Of a stretch of 64,000 nt of DNA, positions 36,916 to 47,554 are shown piece after piece. Under the pieces are notes generated by a model. It did no database searches and had not been told where the DNA came from. It saw only the letters and a list, made by a program, of their open reading frames with translations. The number at the start of each line of letters is the position of its first letter. Positions within the stretch are counted from its first letter, which is position 1. This DNA is from Chiua virens (Eukaryota > Basidiomycota > Agaricomycetes > Boletales > Boletaceae): positions 62,001-126,000 of the forward strand of contig JAHNUO010000045.1 of NCBI GenBank assembly GCA_019787685.1, written 5' to 3'. The translations under genes were made by a program, and so were the position numbers.

Positions 36916-37712
36916 GTGAATTTTCATTGGCGTATATTTCATTACAACACAAAACATAGATAGATCGTACACTACGTATGTGTCATTGTATATGTTGGCA
37001 GTGTCTGTATGAATTTTAGAGGGCATCGAGAATGTGTTGTGTTGTACAGAAGCATGTGAAGTATTTGTTTCTTATCACTGCAACACCATCACTTGCGCCA
37101 GCTCAAAAAGGGTAATCACTGTGTGATAGTGATTATCTAACATTGCATCCACCGTATCAGAATCAATGTTTTCTAGTAGAGCTGTCTCAGTCACACCACA
37201 CCTCAGTATCCCATCACCCATATCACCCATTCTTTTGCTTTCCATCATCATCTTTTCTTCCTGTGCCACCGATTGACCCATAATTTGGTTGTAGTGTATT
37301 GACTGTAATGTACTGAAACTCGACCGTGGGAGCTTTCCATTTTAGGTTTAGTTGCCATGATAAGATAACTGATAAAGGCAAGAAAGACATGCTTCACCGG
37401 CATCCCACTGGCAAGTCAATGCTCACAGATTGTACATGATCGTAATGTATACCTGTAAACAACAGTGTGATGAGCAACATACATAAATTCTGTGGTGATA
37501 GAACGATTGGTAGAACACCCAGGAACAATACTCGGAAAAAACTGCAAATTTTTGACATTCTTTCGGATGTTGTAAAACAACTAGCCACATAACTTTTATT
37601 TTTTCTGTATAACATTGTACCCTATGACAATGAATCATCATTCTGTACACTACTGGGACCCTTTCATATGAGTGTGGTGTTGCATTTCTGTGTTGGCACA
37701 AGTGGTGGTGCG

Positions 37713-37737
37713 TGGCGCAAGTGGCGGTCCATTACTG
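37713..37737 (-). repeat. Right terminal inverted repeat
   Basis: Perfect inverted match to 36891-36915. It is flanked outside by TA at 37738-37739. Confidence 0.8.
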
Positions 37738-37957
37738 TATGTATATGTCGACGAACGCGTGTCGCAATGTCGATGTGTACAGCAGACAGCTTCTAATCGT
37801 ACCTGGTATCGCCTCGATATGCACAACACTAGCCAATGATCCGGCATAGGTGAACTCTCGGAGATAAATGACACTCCTACAAATCATCTTACATTATGAC
37901 AATTGACGACATAGGTAGTAGACCAAAACACGGCGCATTGAAAGACGTTTCCTTCAA

Positions 37958-38584
37958 TCACGGCGAAGACTGTGCCGCAGCTGCTGCCCGCCTGCGGGCC
38001 CTTCTCCCCTTTCGCTTTGCACTCCCATTCCGTCTATTTCCAAGATACGGATTGATAATCTCCCGCAACAACTCCTTCAGTAATCCTCCTGTGTACGCAC
38101 TTTCTTTCGGGAACATTTTCCCTTTATTTTTCCTGGTATACACTCTGAGCTCATCCAGCGTCGCAAACTTGTGCACTGGCTCTCCAGTCCGCATAGATTC
38201 GAGGAGATCGACGATGTTGACGTTAGCATCCCAAACGAGCTTCACTCGAGCAAAATTGCATGGCGTCAGCCCAACTGCTACACCTGATGGAAAAGGACTC
38301 ACTCTTGTACAATCGTCGATGGTATCAGGGACAGGCGTGATGTCAATGACTCCACACAAGTTTTGCCACGCCCCCAGGTCGCTGTCCGTCCCGAAGAGGA
38401 AATTGAACTGTTGAACGAGCGCGTCGTTGAAGTCTACACGGAGAGACGCAATTGTTGCCGGGTCCGAGTTCCATCCGGACGTCCTGCGGAGACGTGCAAA
38501 GTTGTTGTGTGCAGTGCTGTTCTGGTTGTATGCAAAACCGAGGGTGGCGAACTGGGCAAAGAAATCTTCGAGTGGCGCCGTCAT
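37958..38584 (-). CDS. Conserved fungal hypothetical protein
   Basis: Open frame of about 208 codons from ATG at 38584 (MTAPLEDFFAQFATLGFAYN). It resembles a small conserved fungal family I know without a name: an N-terminal FF.QF...F.YN block, FARLRRTSGW, FNFLFGTDSDLGAWQNLC, then VNIVDLLESMRTGEPVHKF, LDELRVYTRKNKGKMFP and a very basic Arg/Ala-rich C-terminus. A 19-codon stretch between DDCTR and VKLVW starts GTGAGT and could be an in-frame retained intron; the family usually goes straight into the VNIVDL block. No signal peptide or membrane segment. The basic tail hints at a nuclear or nucleic-acid role, which is inference. Confidence 0.65.
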   Translation of the reverse strand: MTAPLEDFFAQFATLGFAYNQNSTAHNNFARLRRTSGWNSDPATIASLRVDFNDALVQQFNFLFGTDSDLGAWQNLCGVIDITPVPDTIDDCTRVSPFPSGVAVGLTPCNFARVKLVWDANVNIVDLLESMRTGEPVHKFATLDELRVYTRKNKGKMFPKESAYTGGLLKELLREIINPYLGNRRNGSAKRKGRRARRRAAAAAQSSP

Positions 38585-41500
38585 CGTCGGACTCGGTCTG
38601 AGCACACCAGAGTGTCAGTTTTGTGTGATAAACGTGAGACGGTCGATAAGAGACCTCACATTGGACTTGGAGTTAAATCCCCAGCAAGACTCGACGACAT
38701 GATGCAGGAGAGAAGTTGGGTGATCTTTGAATCAAGGTGAGGTGGGTCCTATTTATGTCTCGTCTTGTTGTCGTGTTTTGAGTGGAAGGGCACTGGGCAT
38801 TGGGCTTCTCAATCCTGTGCGATTATATTACATCATTGGACCATGCTAGTTCGCTATCGGTCGGTCACGATAAGCACATGATGTGCTTATTGTGACGCTT
38901 TGTGTGTCCGCGTAGGTTTCTCTTCACACAACGAGGCAGGCAGAATAGCACCCAGAGCTGAAGTAGGCAGACCAAGACGTGACATGCGAGCTAAGATTTG
39001 GGGTAGGTTGGATACTTGGGGCTGAATTTTCTTCCTTAGGCTTGATCGAGATCTGTGGGATTTTCCATGTTGTAACGCGGACATATCGCGGCGTCAATCG
39101 TGTACTCAGCGATGACTGGCCGGTTGCGGTGTATCAGCTCAATGTGACTCCGAGAACATCAACATGCTACTCGCAACTTATTTTTGTGGTAGGTGATTGA
39201 TGTTAGCAACGATGTTGACGCTGATCACATAAACAAGTTGCCGGCAGTCAATCGGTTTCCAAGTGAAAGTGTTGCCGTGGCACCAAACCACGGAAGAAGT
39301 GGTGATCGACATACACCCAAAAAGCATGCATCCGAGCAGTGCAGCCCTGTCAGGTTAGTTTTCCCTTTTCCGTGGTTCATTTCCGGGCCGGGCCTAGCCT
39401 TACCTTTCACGATGACATTCAAGTTGGCTAATTCTTGTATCAACCACCAGGAAGCTGAATAACAGACAATTAATAGCTACTCGATCAATAGGCGATACCC
39501 AACCATTGTAGAAACACGTTGGTGTTCGACCATAATGACTCCTGGGAACGAATCGATGACGGCTACCCTTGGTAACCGAAGTGGAGCTTCCCAGCCAGGA
39601 CGACTTGGACTCAAGGAAACTCAACTCGCTCACCCAAAGTTCTTTCCATCCTCGGTCTGATGGGTACGTCGCTGTGCGTAAGGGAGTGAGCACCAGGCTC
39701 ACTTTCACCATAGCCTGCATTCGGGATCGCCAACAAAGTCTTCGTAGTCGTCGTTCACGACGGGTATCGACGTCGGATAACCCGAACTTATGTACAACCC
39801 AAAATGATTTTGATGAGGAAATCCTGCGACAGACCCAAAAACATCTATCTAGCTATGTTGAAGTGAATAGATCGCTCCGGGAATTTATTCGAGGCCTACC
39901 CCACATTTCACTATGTGGAAGGTAAATTACTTATTCTCTGTCGAGTCATACCTACTCAGATCCTTTGTCTCTTTGCCCTTCATCTGCGTCATACCTCCCA
40001 TTCTCCCATTCCTGAATTCCTGAGCCACTCATCTATTAGTATAAAAACTATCCATACTTCATGTTCATAAGACCCGAGTCCTATTTCCCTACTTCCACTC
40101 GAGTCCGAACGAACGAAGGCTCACAAAGCCATACGAACAACGCAAAACTAAAAATTCTGCCCTCATTGCGCTCTTCCTTCCCTCTCTCGTTTACAATGCG
40201 CGCACACCGTTCATCCATAGCGACTCGAGGTTGGTGACTTGCATGCACGAGAGTATGCTGAGTGGCGAGACAGTAAAGCCAACATACCAAAAATGGAACA
40301 CAAGGCTCGGATGGTGCATTTGAAGGCAAAATGGCAGGAAAGGGGCATAAAGCATTGGCAGGAGAGCCGTAGTGCCTGTGACGAGGTTGGGATCGGGGGT
40401 GGAGGAACATTTGTACGTGAGCTTCAGCATGGGACTGGTCCTCACACTGACCGTCAGCTTTTCTTTCAGATGCAGAGCTCGCACCAGATATGACGCCCGC
40501 AAAAAGCGTCACTGGGTGAGGCTGACACAACTGCACCGACAAAGCGCCTTTGTAGTTCCAAATAAGAAGGCCGAGGAGGAGAACGCGCCAATTTTCCGGC
40601 AGTTTGGCCCAGGCAAATTGACAAAGAATATCCCTGCCGGTTCTGGTAGGCGCCGCATACACACTGGTTGTCGAGGCGGCGGCACGTCCTAGTCCAGGGC
40701 TAGCACTGGCACTGCTTCACGAGTGGACGGACTTGAATGGAGCAAGCAAGGGCGCCTGCGAATGGCCATCGCAGAGGCGAGTGGAAGAGAGTCAACCCAC
40801 AGCACGTACAACGTTCCGGTGGAGGCGGATCTAATTGCCGACGCCGACGCCGGGTAACCAAGCAGTTTCCGCAATCAAACGCGGCAAAAACGGGAAGGCG
40901 AAATAAGAGGAGGTAGTGGACAATCACTTGTGAAGCACAATATCTGCGACACAACAGGGACAAAATTCTGCCTATCATTCTAAACGAGATATACTCAACT
41001 GGATCGTGCCAACCGATAAGCCTATGCAATTATGGAATCGTGCATTAACCTTGATCAAACTTGGTTGGGTTTGCAAGTTCGTTGCACATGTTTGCCTTCT
41101 TCGCAGCAGCGGCCAGGTTTGTGCAGGAAAAAGGTCTTTTCCTGTAGAAATTTAGCCGATGCACAAATTGAAATTCCTGGTGCTACAAACTTAGTCGCTG
41201 CACAAACTGAAATGTCTCAGATGCGGACTGAAGAATGACCACCCGCAAGTCCCTCGAACGGGGCAGTCTCTCTCGTCTTATGTCTAATCCAGCTTCTCCT
41301 TGAACCACCTTGTTCTTCTGACTTGAAGAGCAATCTCCAAGTTTATAAGCCATGGCACGGCTCCTGTATGGAGGGAAGCGAGGTAGACCAGAAAATATTA
41401 GCAGATTCCGAGGGCGATCTCAGCATCCAAGACATTGGGAATGTAAGATGCCACTTGCGAACGTTACTGTACTTCAACCAATAGTACAGTAAGATCATTG

Positions 41501-42041
41501 TCTTACTCGAAGAGGAAATCGCCTTTCATCTTTGACGCAGTTGATGCGTTTAGATGGGAGATTATGTAAGTCAGTTCACAGCTTCACATGCAAGACTTCG
41601 GCCGGATGATTCATTCCAATGATGTGGTCGAAACTCACTTGTCGAGGATGCATCGATGAAAGCGATTTGCCCCCTTTCTCATCCAGTCTGAATCTAGTAA
41701 GTATCTCTGAATCTGATCTGGAAGATTTGTGAAGATACTCATCGAACAAATTCAAGGACTAGTACTTGAAGGCCGACCCAGAACGGCCGGTCAGTCGGTA
41801 CCAGTAGGTCAATGCACTCGCTAGCACTGCCCAACCTTGTGCAATAATTCATTGCTCACAGCTTTTTGCCTGGTTTCGGACACGAACCCGGAGTCATTCC
41901 TCTGTTGTCATCATTTTATGCCCAATGGGTTTGCGTCCAGAAGGAGTCTGAGCGGTCGACGCTTGAGCGTTATAACCTGGCCGCTGCGCACATAGGCTGT
42001 GGAACTGACTTAGCCCCACCTTTCCTTCCTTCATTGAATCA
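38585..42041. other. 3.4 kb gap without a supported gene
   Basis: Holds a strong palindrome at 38864-38896 and an isolated TATAAAAA at 40040-40047. Opposing open frames overlap between 40081 and 41029 on both strands. Minus-strand frames there have hydrophobic runs (LLLGLLIWNY, FHFWYVGFTVSPLS), but I could not build a spliced product or choose a strand. The rest shows nothing nameable. Confidence 0.4.
38864..38896. repeat. 33 bp near-perfect palindrome
   Basis: Left arm GTCACGATAAGCACAT, a single central G, right arm ATGTGCTTATTGTGAC: 16-bp arms with one mismatch. It lies about 280 bp upstream of the start codon of the hypothetical gene ending at 37958. Confidence 0.8.
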
Positions 42042-44084
42042 ATGGATACATCAATGCCTGGCTGGACGTTGCTCGACACCCATCCGACCCAAGGTCGCAC
42101 TTTCCATCGTCCTATGGACCCATCGGAAACGAGCTTTCTCTGGGACGGCCTCTTAAATGGAACTGCAGACACGGTACACGCCCATGAACTTCGTCTCTCA
42201 AACGGCCCTGAAGACGCACGTTTATTTTCAGACGTCAATATCGTGAAGGCGTGGTTATCTGCTAAGAGACGTTATCCACTCACCGGTGCCACCATACAAG
42301 GACCGTCAGGCATGCCTTTCAGGAAGACGACGTCAAAGACAGCCGACGATGACAATTGTGACAGGACCGCAGGATTCGCCTCCCAACCTCATCTCGTCGT
42401 CCGAGAACACGATCTCACCGTGATTCGTCCTGGTGAGATCGTCTTTGAACAGGTGACTGGCGCAAAGGAAGTGGAGAAACGGATCGCGACGTTTTTTGAT
42501 GATGCACGTCCGTTCTCGGAGGACCTCCTCACGCAGCTGTACGTCGTCTGTGAAGTCGAGAGGACGGATGTCCTGTACTTGATCATCCGGGTGGCACATC
42601 TCGTGACGGATGGGATGGCGAACTATACGTTCGTGCGGTGTTTATTGGATATGCTCGGCCGGGGTGGAGAGTCTGAGCCTGTCCAAATTCCATTGGAAGA
42701 TAGGTTGGCAATGGCAGTCCCTTTGGCAGAACGCATACCTATCCAACTGCGCTCTCTCAGTCCAGCAAGACGAAGGTGGCGAATGGCTCTCGGGAGCCTG
42801 ATACTCCGATCGCGGATGGAGAAGATGAAGGTAAGTACATCCTTTGAATTGTGGTTTTCCCTATATTGTTGACACGTCCGGCATTATCGTTGTAGGGCGG
42901 TCACACACTTCCGTGTCGCATCACACGCTCGACACCCTTCGTTCCTGCACGATCTCGCGAAATGTCCATCATGCTCACTCCTGCCGAAACCGCTACTGTG
43001 TTGGCCAACTGTCGTCTGCACAAGGTTACATTTGGAAATGCCTACCCGGTCCTCACGCAAATGGCTACGACCCGCCTGCTTTACCGGCGATACCTACGCG
43101 GAGAAATTTCAGAGGAAGAATGGCAACATCGAAAGAAAGAACCATATACCATTTCAAGTCCACTTAATCTGCGTCCGTACCTCGACAAGGCGTGGTTTGA
43201 GAGGGGTGGTGGAGGGGAACTCGTGACGTCCCTGAGTTTATCCTTTTACCAGCTCCCATGCATGCCGCTCGGTGAAACGGCAAGATCCAGTGGACAGAAA
43301 CTTGGTCTTTCAGATGGTGCACCGCCGTTCTCGGACCTCCTCACGTTTGATCGTTTCCGGTATCGCGTTGAGTTGATCAAGAAACAGGCTGCAGCCCTCC
43401 TTGACCATCCTCTTTTTCTCGAAATGGTCTACGCGGCGAGCATGCAGCGTCAACTACGTGCGCCGTCGGTAGTTTTGCAGTGGTTGCAACGCACCAAGAT
43501 CGCCAAAGACCGCACGCGTGAAGACTCGGACGAGGAGGTCTTGGCGATCAAGGACATCCCTAGAACATGGGGCCATGCGGGCTCCAGTTTTGGTGACGTG
43601 CGTCCCTGCCACACGTTGTGATTCATAGTCGCTGATTAGTTGCTGATAGTTGGCCTCGATGCTCCCGCTCGAATACCCCTTACCGCCTGCCCACCGACTC
43701 TCACCGTTTTCTTCCGTTTCGCACCCGTCCAGGGCAGGTTATGTCGCATATCCACGACCTTCTGAACCCTCCCCACAGTCGTCAGCGGATTCGATTCCCT
43801 CTGGATTAGACAGTCCGACGCCGAGAATTGCGATAAGAAACACCTGGCTTCACCTCAATGCGCGACCCGCAGAACTTTACCTGACTGCATGGAGTTTTGG
43901 CGGACGTATGAAGATGTTCAGTTGTTTTGACAGCAACGTGTATGAGGAGGCAGTCGTCAAGGAGTGGTTAGCTGAAATCAAGGGGGCAATGTTGTGGTAC
44001 CTTGGTCGGACCCACGAACCACGTCGGACCAGGCAAAGTCGCAGTGGCAAAGTTGGAGTAGAAGGAATACACACTAAATTATAA
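42042..44084 (+). CDS. Condensation-domain-like acyltransferase
   Basis: Three exons, 42042-42830, 42896-43597 and 43650-44084, joined by GTAAGT...TGTAG and GTGCGT...ATAG introns in frame, give about 641 aa. The N-lobe carries the catalytic HxxxDG motif within RVAHLVTDGMANYTF (His about 186, Asp 190, Gly 191), preceded by TQLYVVCEVERTDVLYLI. The second lobe includes a long helical part (MLTPAETATVLANCRLH, VTFGNAYPVL) and a late block with ARPAELYLTAWSFGGRMKMF, where enzymes of this fold have their channel. Such proteins (NRPS condensation domains, trichothecene and alcohol acetyltransferases) move acyl groups from CoA or carrier thioesters. It stands alone: no carrier, adenylation or other biosynthetic gene is adjacent, so the substrate is unknown. 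A broken paralog lies at 14.6-16.3 kb. Confidence 0.75.
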
Positions 44085-44461
44085 ACAGGTTGCAAGATCC
44101 CAACCTACTGGAATGGGAATCAACTCATACTTTTGGGGGCTGATGAGCGGCTATAGAGTCAGCGGTGATCTAGCGGCATTGCACATTCAAGGACCCAAAC
44201 GCGTTGTAGACGCGCAAGTATCACATTGTCGTAGCGCCTGCAAGAATCATGAAACGATCGTAATGCAAACTGTATGACTGTACACTCGCGTAAAAGCCCG
44301 CTAAATATAGTAGTGTTTTCGCACTTCCAAGCTCTCGCTTTATATCACCACTTTTTGCAAGCTCTCTGACCGCGAAACTGGGAAATACGATAAGTGGTTT
44401 GGACAAGGGGCTATCATCATCGTATACCTTCTATCGTTGTCCCCAGAAACGGGTTCGAATG
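44085..44461. other. Gap between the acyltransferase and module E
   Basis: No gene recognised in this 377 bp stretch, the shared 3' side of two convergent genes. Confidence 0.45.
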
Positions 44462-47023
44462 TCAATAAACTTGGCTGGAACGACTAGCAGGAATGCTGGC
44501 TTGACTTGACAATGATTCCAACCAATCGCAGAGAGGCCGGGATGGTGGACAAGCATTCAAGAAGCATTGAATCTTGAAGATGATTGCCTCCGCAGTAGGT
44601 CGCTCCTCGATCGGTGACCAACAGCTCTGAATCAAGTCCCAGTGCGAGTCGTCGATCGATCGAGACGCAGGGCGCCCGGGCTGTTTGGCCTTTGCCAATC
44701 GCAAGACGACAGCAGCGTCTTTCCGAACTTCCGACCATGGTATTTTTCCGGACAAGACCTGCATAGATATCAGCACAATTGTCAATGCGTCACCCAACGC
44801 CAAGCTGACCTGGAGGGCGAGACATCCAAACGAATATATGTCACTCTTGGTCGTGACGTTGGGGTTCTCTTCTGAATCAATTTGCTCGGGTGCAGTCCAG
44901 CGTATGGCTCCTGGTCGTACAGTGGACCATTGAAGATAAGCTAATCCTTCAGGAATGCTCCCCATCAGGGAAGCGAACCCGAAATCGGACAGGCGTGCAG
45001 TGTAATCTGCATCGAGCAGTACATTGTTCTGTCTCGCTGTAAGACACAAAGTACGTGGATGTATTTGATTTGACGCACGGGGTTCAGGTCACCATGACAG
45101 ATTGGAAAAGAATGCACTATCAGGTGTTAACCCATTTTCTGCCTGCAGTAATAATAAGAGCGACGCACAGTAGCGCAAGCCGTTGGCAATATCCAGTAAC
45201 TACAATGCAGGGTAAGCGAGCGAGGAGAACCAACGACCAGCATACGCACACACTGGAGTCGGTGTGCTACACTTAGAAGATCATCGTATTTTTCCAAAAA
45301 GCTGTGGAGAGATTGGTTGGGCATCCACAACGACACCAGTGACACTGTATCGCGCATTCCAAACCCGTATGCAATACCCAGGAAAGGAACGATATTACAA
45401 TGATCGAGTCTCTTCCAAATTCCAAGTTCTCGGCGAAACATCTACAAATCAGGTAAAGGCAGATTCCGAGGCGTGACAGAGATGATCACCTTGGATTTAT
45501 GGTCTTGAGAACCATCTTGTATTTCAGCCTTAAACCGGAATGCCTTCACTGCAACCTGAGGGGGATAAATGAATCATGGTTGTCGCTGGGGTACGCCAGA
45601 CGCAAACCTCTTTGATCACTGAACCGTCGCGGCAGTGGCATCTATAGACATCACCGAAGCTGCCTCCGGCGATATAGTGGTCGTCAATCCTATCGATGCG
45701 GGATGTGAGATTGGGTGGAAGTTGAATTTCAATTCTGGTGGAGGTGAACGAGACAATATCAGCTGCTCGTACTATGCCGTGACGGAGTCACATACCCGAG
45801 CCTGGACAATTGTTCTGCAGCTGTGATTGAGGGTGAGACGATATGCCTCCTTGGCGGAGATAACTATGGAACAGTATAAGTAGTCTAACGGTCATAAAAC
45901 AAGGATCAAAGCTCTATACATGTTCAATTTCAGACGTGAAACCTGAGGAGACCTAGCAGGGATATTGGGAGTGACGTAGCGAGCAAAATTCAAGGAACGT
46001 ACGTCGATGACAGTCCGACTCAGCTGTCGTGCAGGGTAAGAGTGTCAAGGAAGATGCAAAAACGTAGACGAAGAAGGTAGCCACCTGATCTTGGTCGAAA
46101 TTTATCCAAGGCACCTGCCATAGGTATATCTTTCCGCCCTGTCCCGCTGACACCATATATTGGCCAGAAGGAGAACAACAAGCCACGGTGACACCGGTAT
46201 CATGATGCAAATACTTTCCAACGGACTCTCCTGTAATTACATTCCAAAAACGGATAGTGTGATCGAGAGACGCGCTGGCAAGGATTGATCCGCACGGCGA
46301 GAAAAACAGTGAGGTTATGGTACCAGTGTGACCTGACCAGGGTTGCCCAATTTGCTCTCCTGTAGTGGAGTCCCAACAACGAATCGTATTGTCGAGCGAG
46401 CTAGAGAAGAGTCTGCTGCCGTCGCGTGACCACAGCGGTGGGCACGAAATCCCATCTCGACGGTCCCGTAGCACACCAAGGAGTGTGCCATCCTCGATGT
46501 GGTACACAGAGATGCTGTTCAAACCGCTACATGCGAGTTTCTCACCGTCGGGAGAGAAACAAACAAAGCAGACGGATACATTGATCGATCCGACCTGTCT
46601 CCCTCCCAGTGTGTAAATGCCGACGGTCTCCCCGCCTGGCACTGCAACGAGTCGATCGTCTTGCGAGATGGCGATCGAGAGGCTGCCCGTCGATTGAATC
46701 CATTCGTGGACGAGTTCGCGTGAGCCAACGTGCCACACCTTGACTTTACCACCCCTATCAACGCTGAGAATCCTTCTGCCATCTTGGGTCACGGCAAGAC
46801 GGCATATTTTCCTCCCCACCATCATTGATGCTCCTTCTTGCTTTCCGTTTTCCATATTCCAGATCCGTAAGGTCCTATCATGTGAGCCGGTAACGATGCG
46901 TCGTCCATCTGGGAGAAATGAAATCCCCGAGATGCCCTTCTCATGTGCGGAGATGATTCGGTGTGGTTGAGGACCGCTGTTGATAATCTCTTGGGGTGTG
47001 ACGGCGGTGTCGACGCCCAGCAT
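44462..47023 (-). CDS. Module E: WD40-kinase fusion without zinc fingers (diverged)
   Basis: Exon 47023..46115 encodes 303 residues with seven WD40 blades (TLRIWNM, KVKVWHV, GIYTLGG, SISVYHI, TIRCWDS, TIRFWNV, KIYLWQ) and ends at a CAG/GTGCCT donor in phase 0, the same blade-7 position used in modules A and C. The linker exons between 46115 and about 45800 could not be resolved. The kinase then reads IAGGSFGDVYRCHC near 45660, QVAVKAFRFKAE near 45540, RRELGIWKRLDHCNIVPF (45441 downward), HGDLNP near 45090 and NNVLLDADYTARLSDFGFASL. WTAPEQ, SDIYSFG and VLSGKIPWSEVRKDAAVV follow, ending LPRSSQVY-like at 44462. The Lys after HGDL is Asn. Joining WD40 and kinase into one product is by analogy with module C. 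Confidence 0.62.
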
Positions 47024-47554
47024 AATGGTACCTCGGTAGTTTCCCAGTCAGCTTTTGACTCGGAGAGGGTGAAAAGATTGTGAAAGCCGCTGAACACGTT
47101 ACAGGGGGATATTACAGGTACAATTACCCAGGATTCCGTGCTTGGCCCATTTGGCGACTGGAGACCCTGCAGGGCGCTGTCGCTGTCACAGCAGGCGCGG
47201 CAGCCTTGGACTTACGTGAGGACATAAATGAAGGACCATGGTTGCGGAATGGCATACATTTGCCTGAGATAGCCGGAAGCTTCAAGCTTAAGGACCAATA
47301 ATAACCTTCGAATCGTTCAGGCAGTCAAGTATAAATTCATTTCTAAAAGATATACTGCCAAGTTCTACCATGGTATACTTGCAAGAATCAAAACAAGGAA
47401 CAATAGTCAAGCGCAACATCTATAGACAGTTGAATGTATGACAATGTCACGGCAATGTATGCAGACCAAGGTTGTTGAGAACCCAGATTCTAGATCGAAA
47501 AATGAAAAAGACCAAATGAAGATAAAGTCGTTGAGATATCGTTCACAACACCCA
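47024..47554. other. Gap between module E and INO1
   Basis: The promoter side of module E meets the 3' side of INO1. No gene recognised. Confidence 0.45.

Larger units (their letters stand above)
36891..37737. mobile_element. 847 bp non-autonomous TA-flanked inverted-repeat element (Tc1/mariner-pogo type)
   Basis: The left end begins CAGTAATGGACCGCCACTTG at 36891 and the right end is its exact reverse complement, ending at 37737. The perfect terminal repeat spans about 25 bp, and a TA dinucleotide flanks both ends. Subterminal copies of CACTTGYGCC recur near 36902, 37090 and, inverted, near 37695 and 37715. CAGT ends with TA targets fit Tc1/mariner elements of the pogo/Fot1 kind. No transposase is encoded: the longest internal frame (37281..37075, minus, 68 codons) has no DDE motif. 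Best described as a MITE-like element. Confidence 0.75.

Noticed and set aside
37075..37281. 68-codon minus-strand frame inside the inverted-repeat element
   Set aside because: Low-complexity Met/Gly start and no transposase motif; probably not a gene.
40081..40662. 193-codon minus-strand frame with hydrophobic runs
   Set aside because: Overlaps an equally long plus-strand frame, has mixed composition and no splice chain or family resemblance; neither strand can be supported.
44449..44464. GGTTCGAATG, like a tRNA B box
   Set aside because: No A box or cloverleaf can be folded around it.
1..47023. NLR or HET-E type NACHT-WD40 genes
   Set aside because: The WD40 blades suggested this, but no P-loop/NACHT or HET domain was found next to any module; the partner domain is a kinase.
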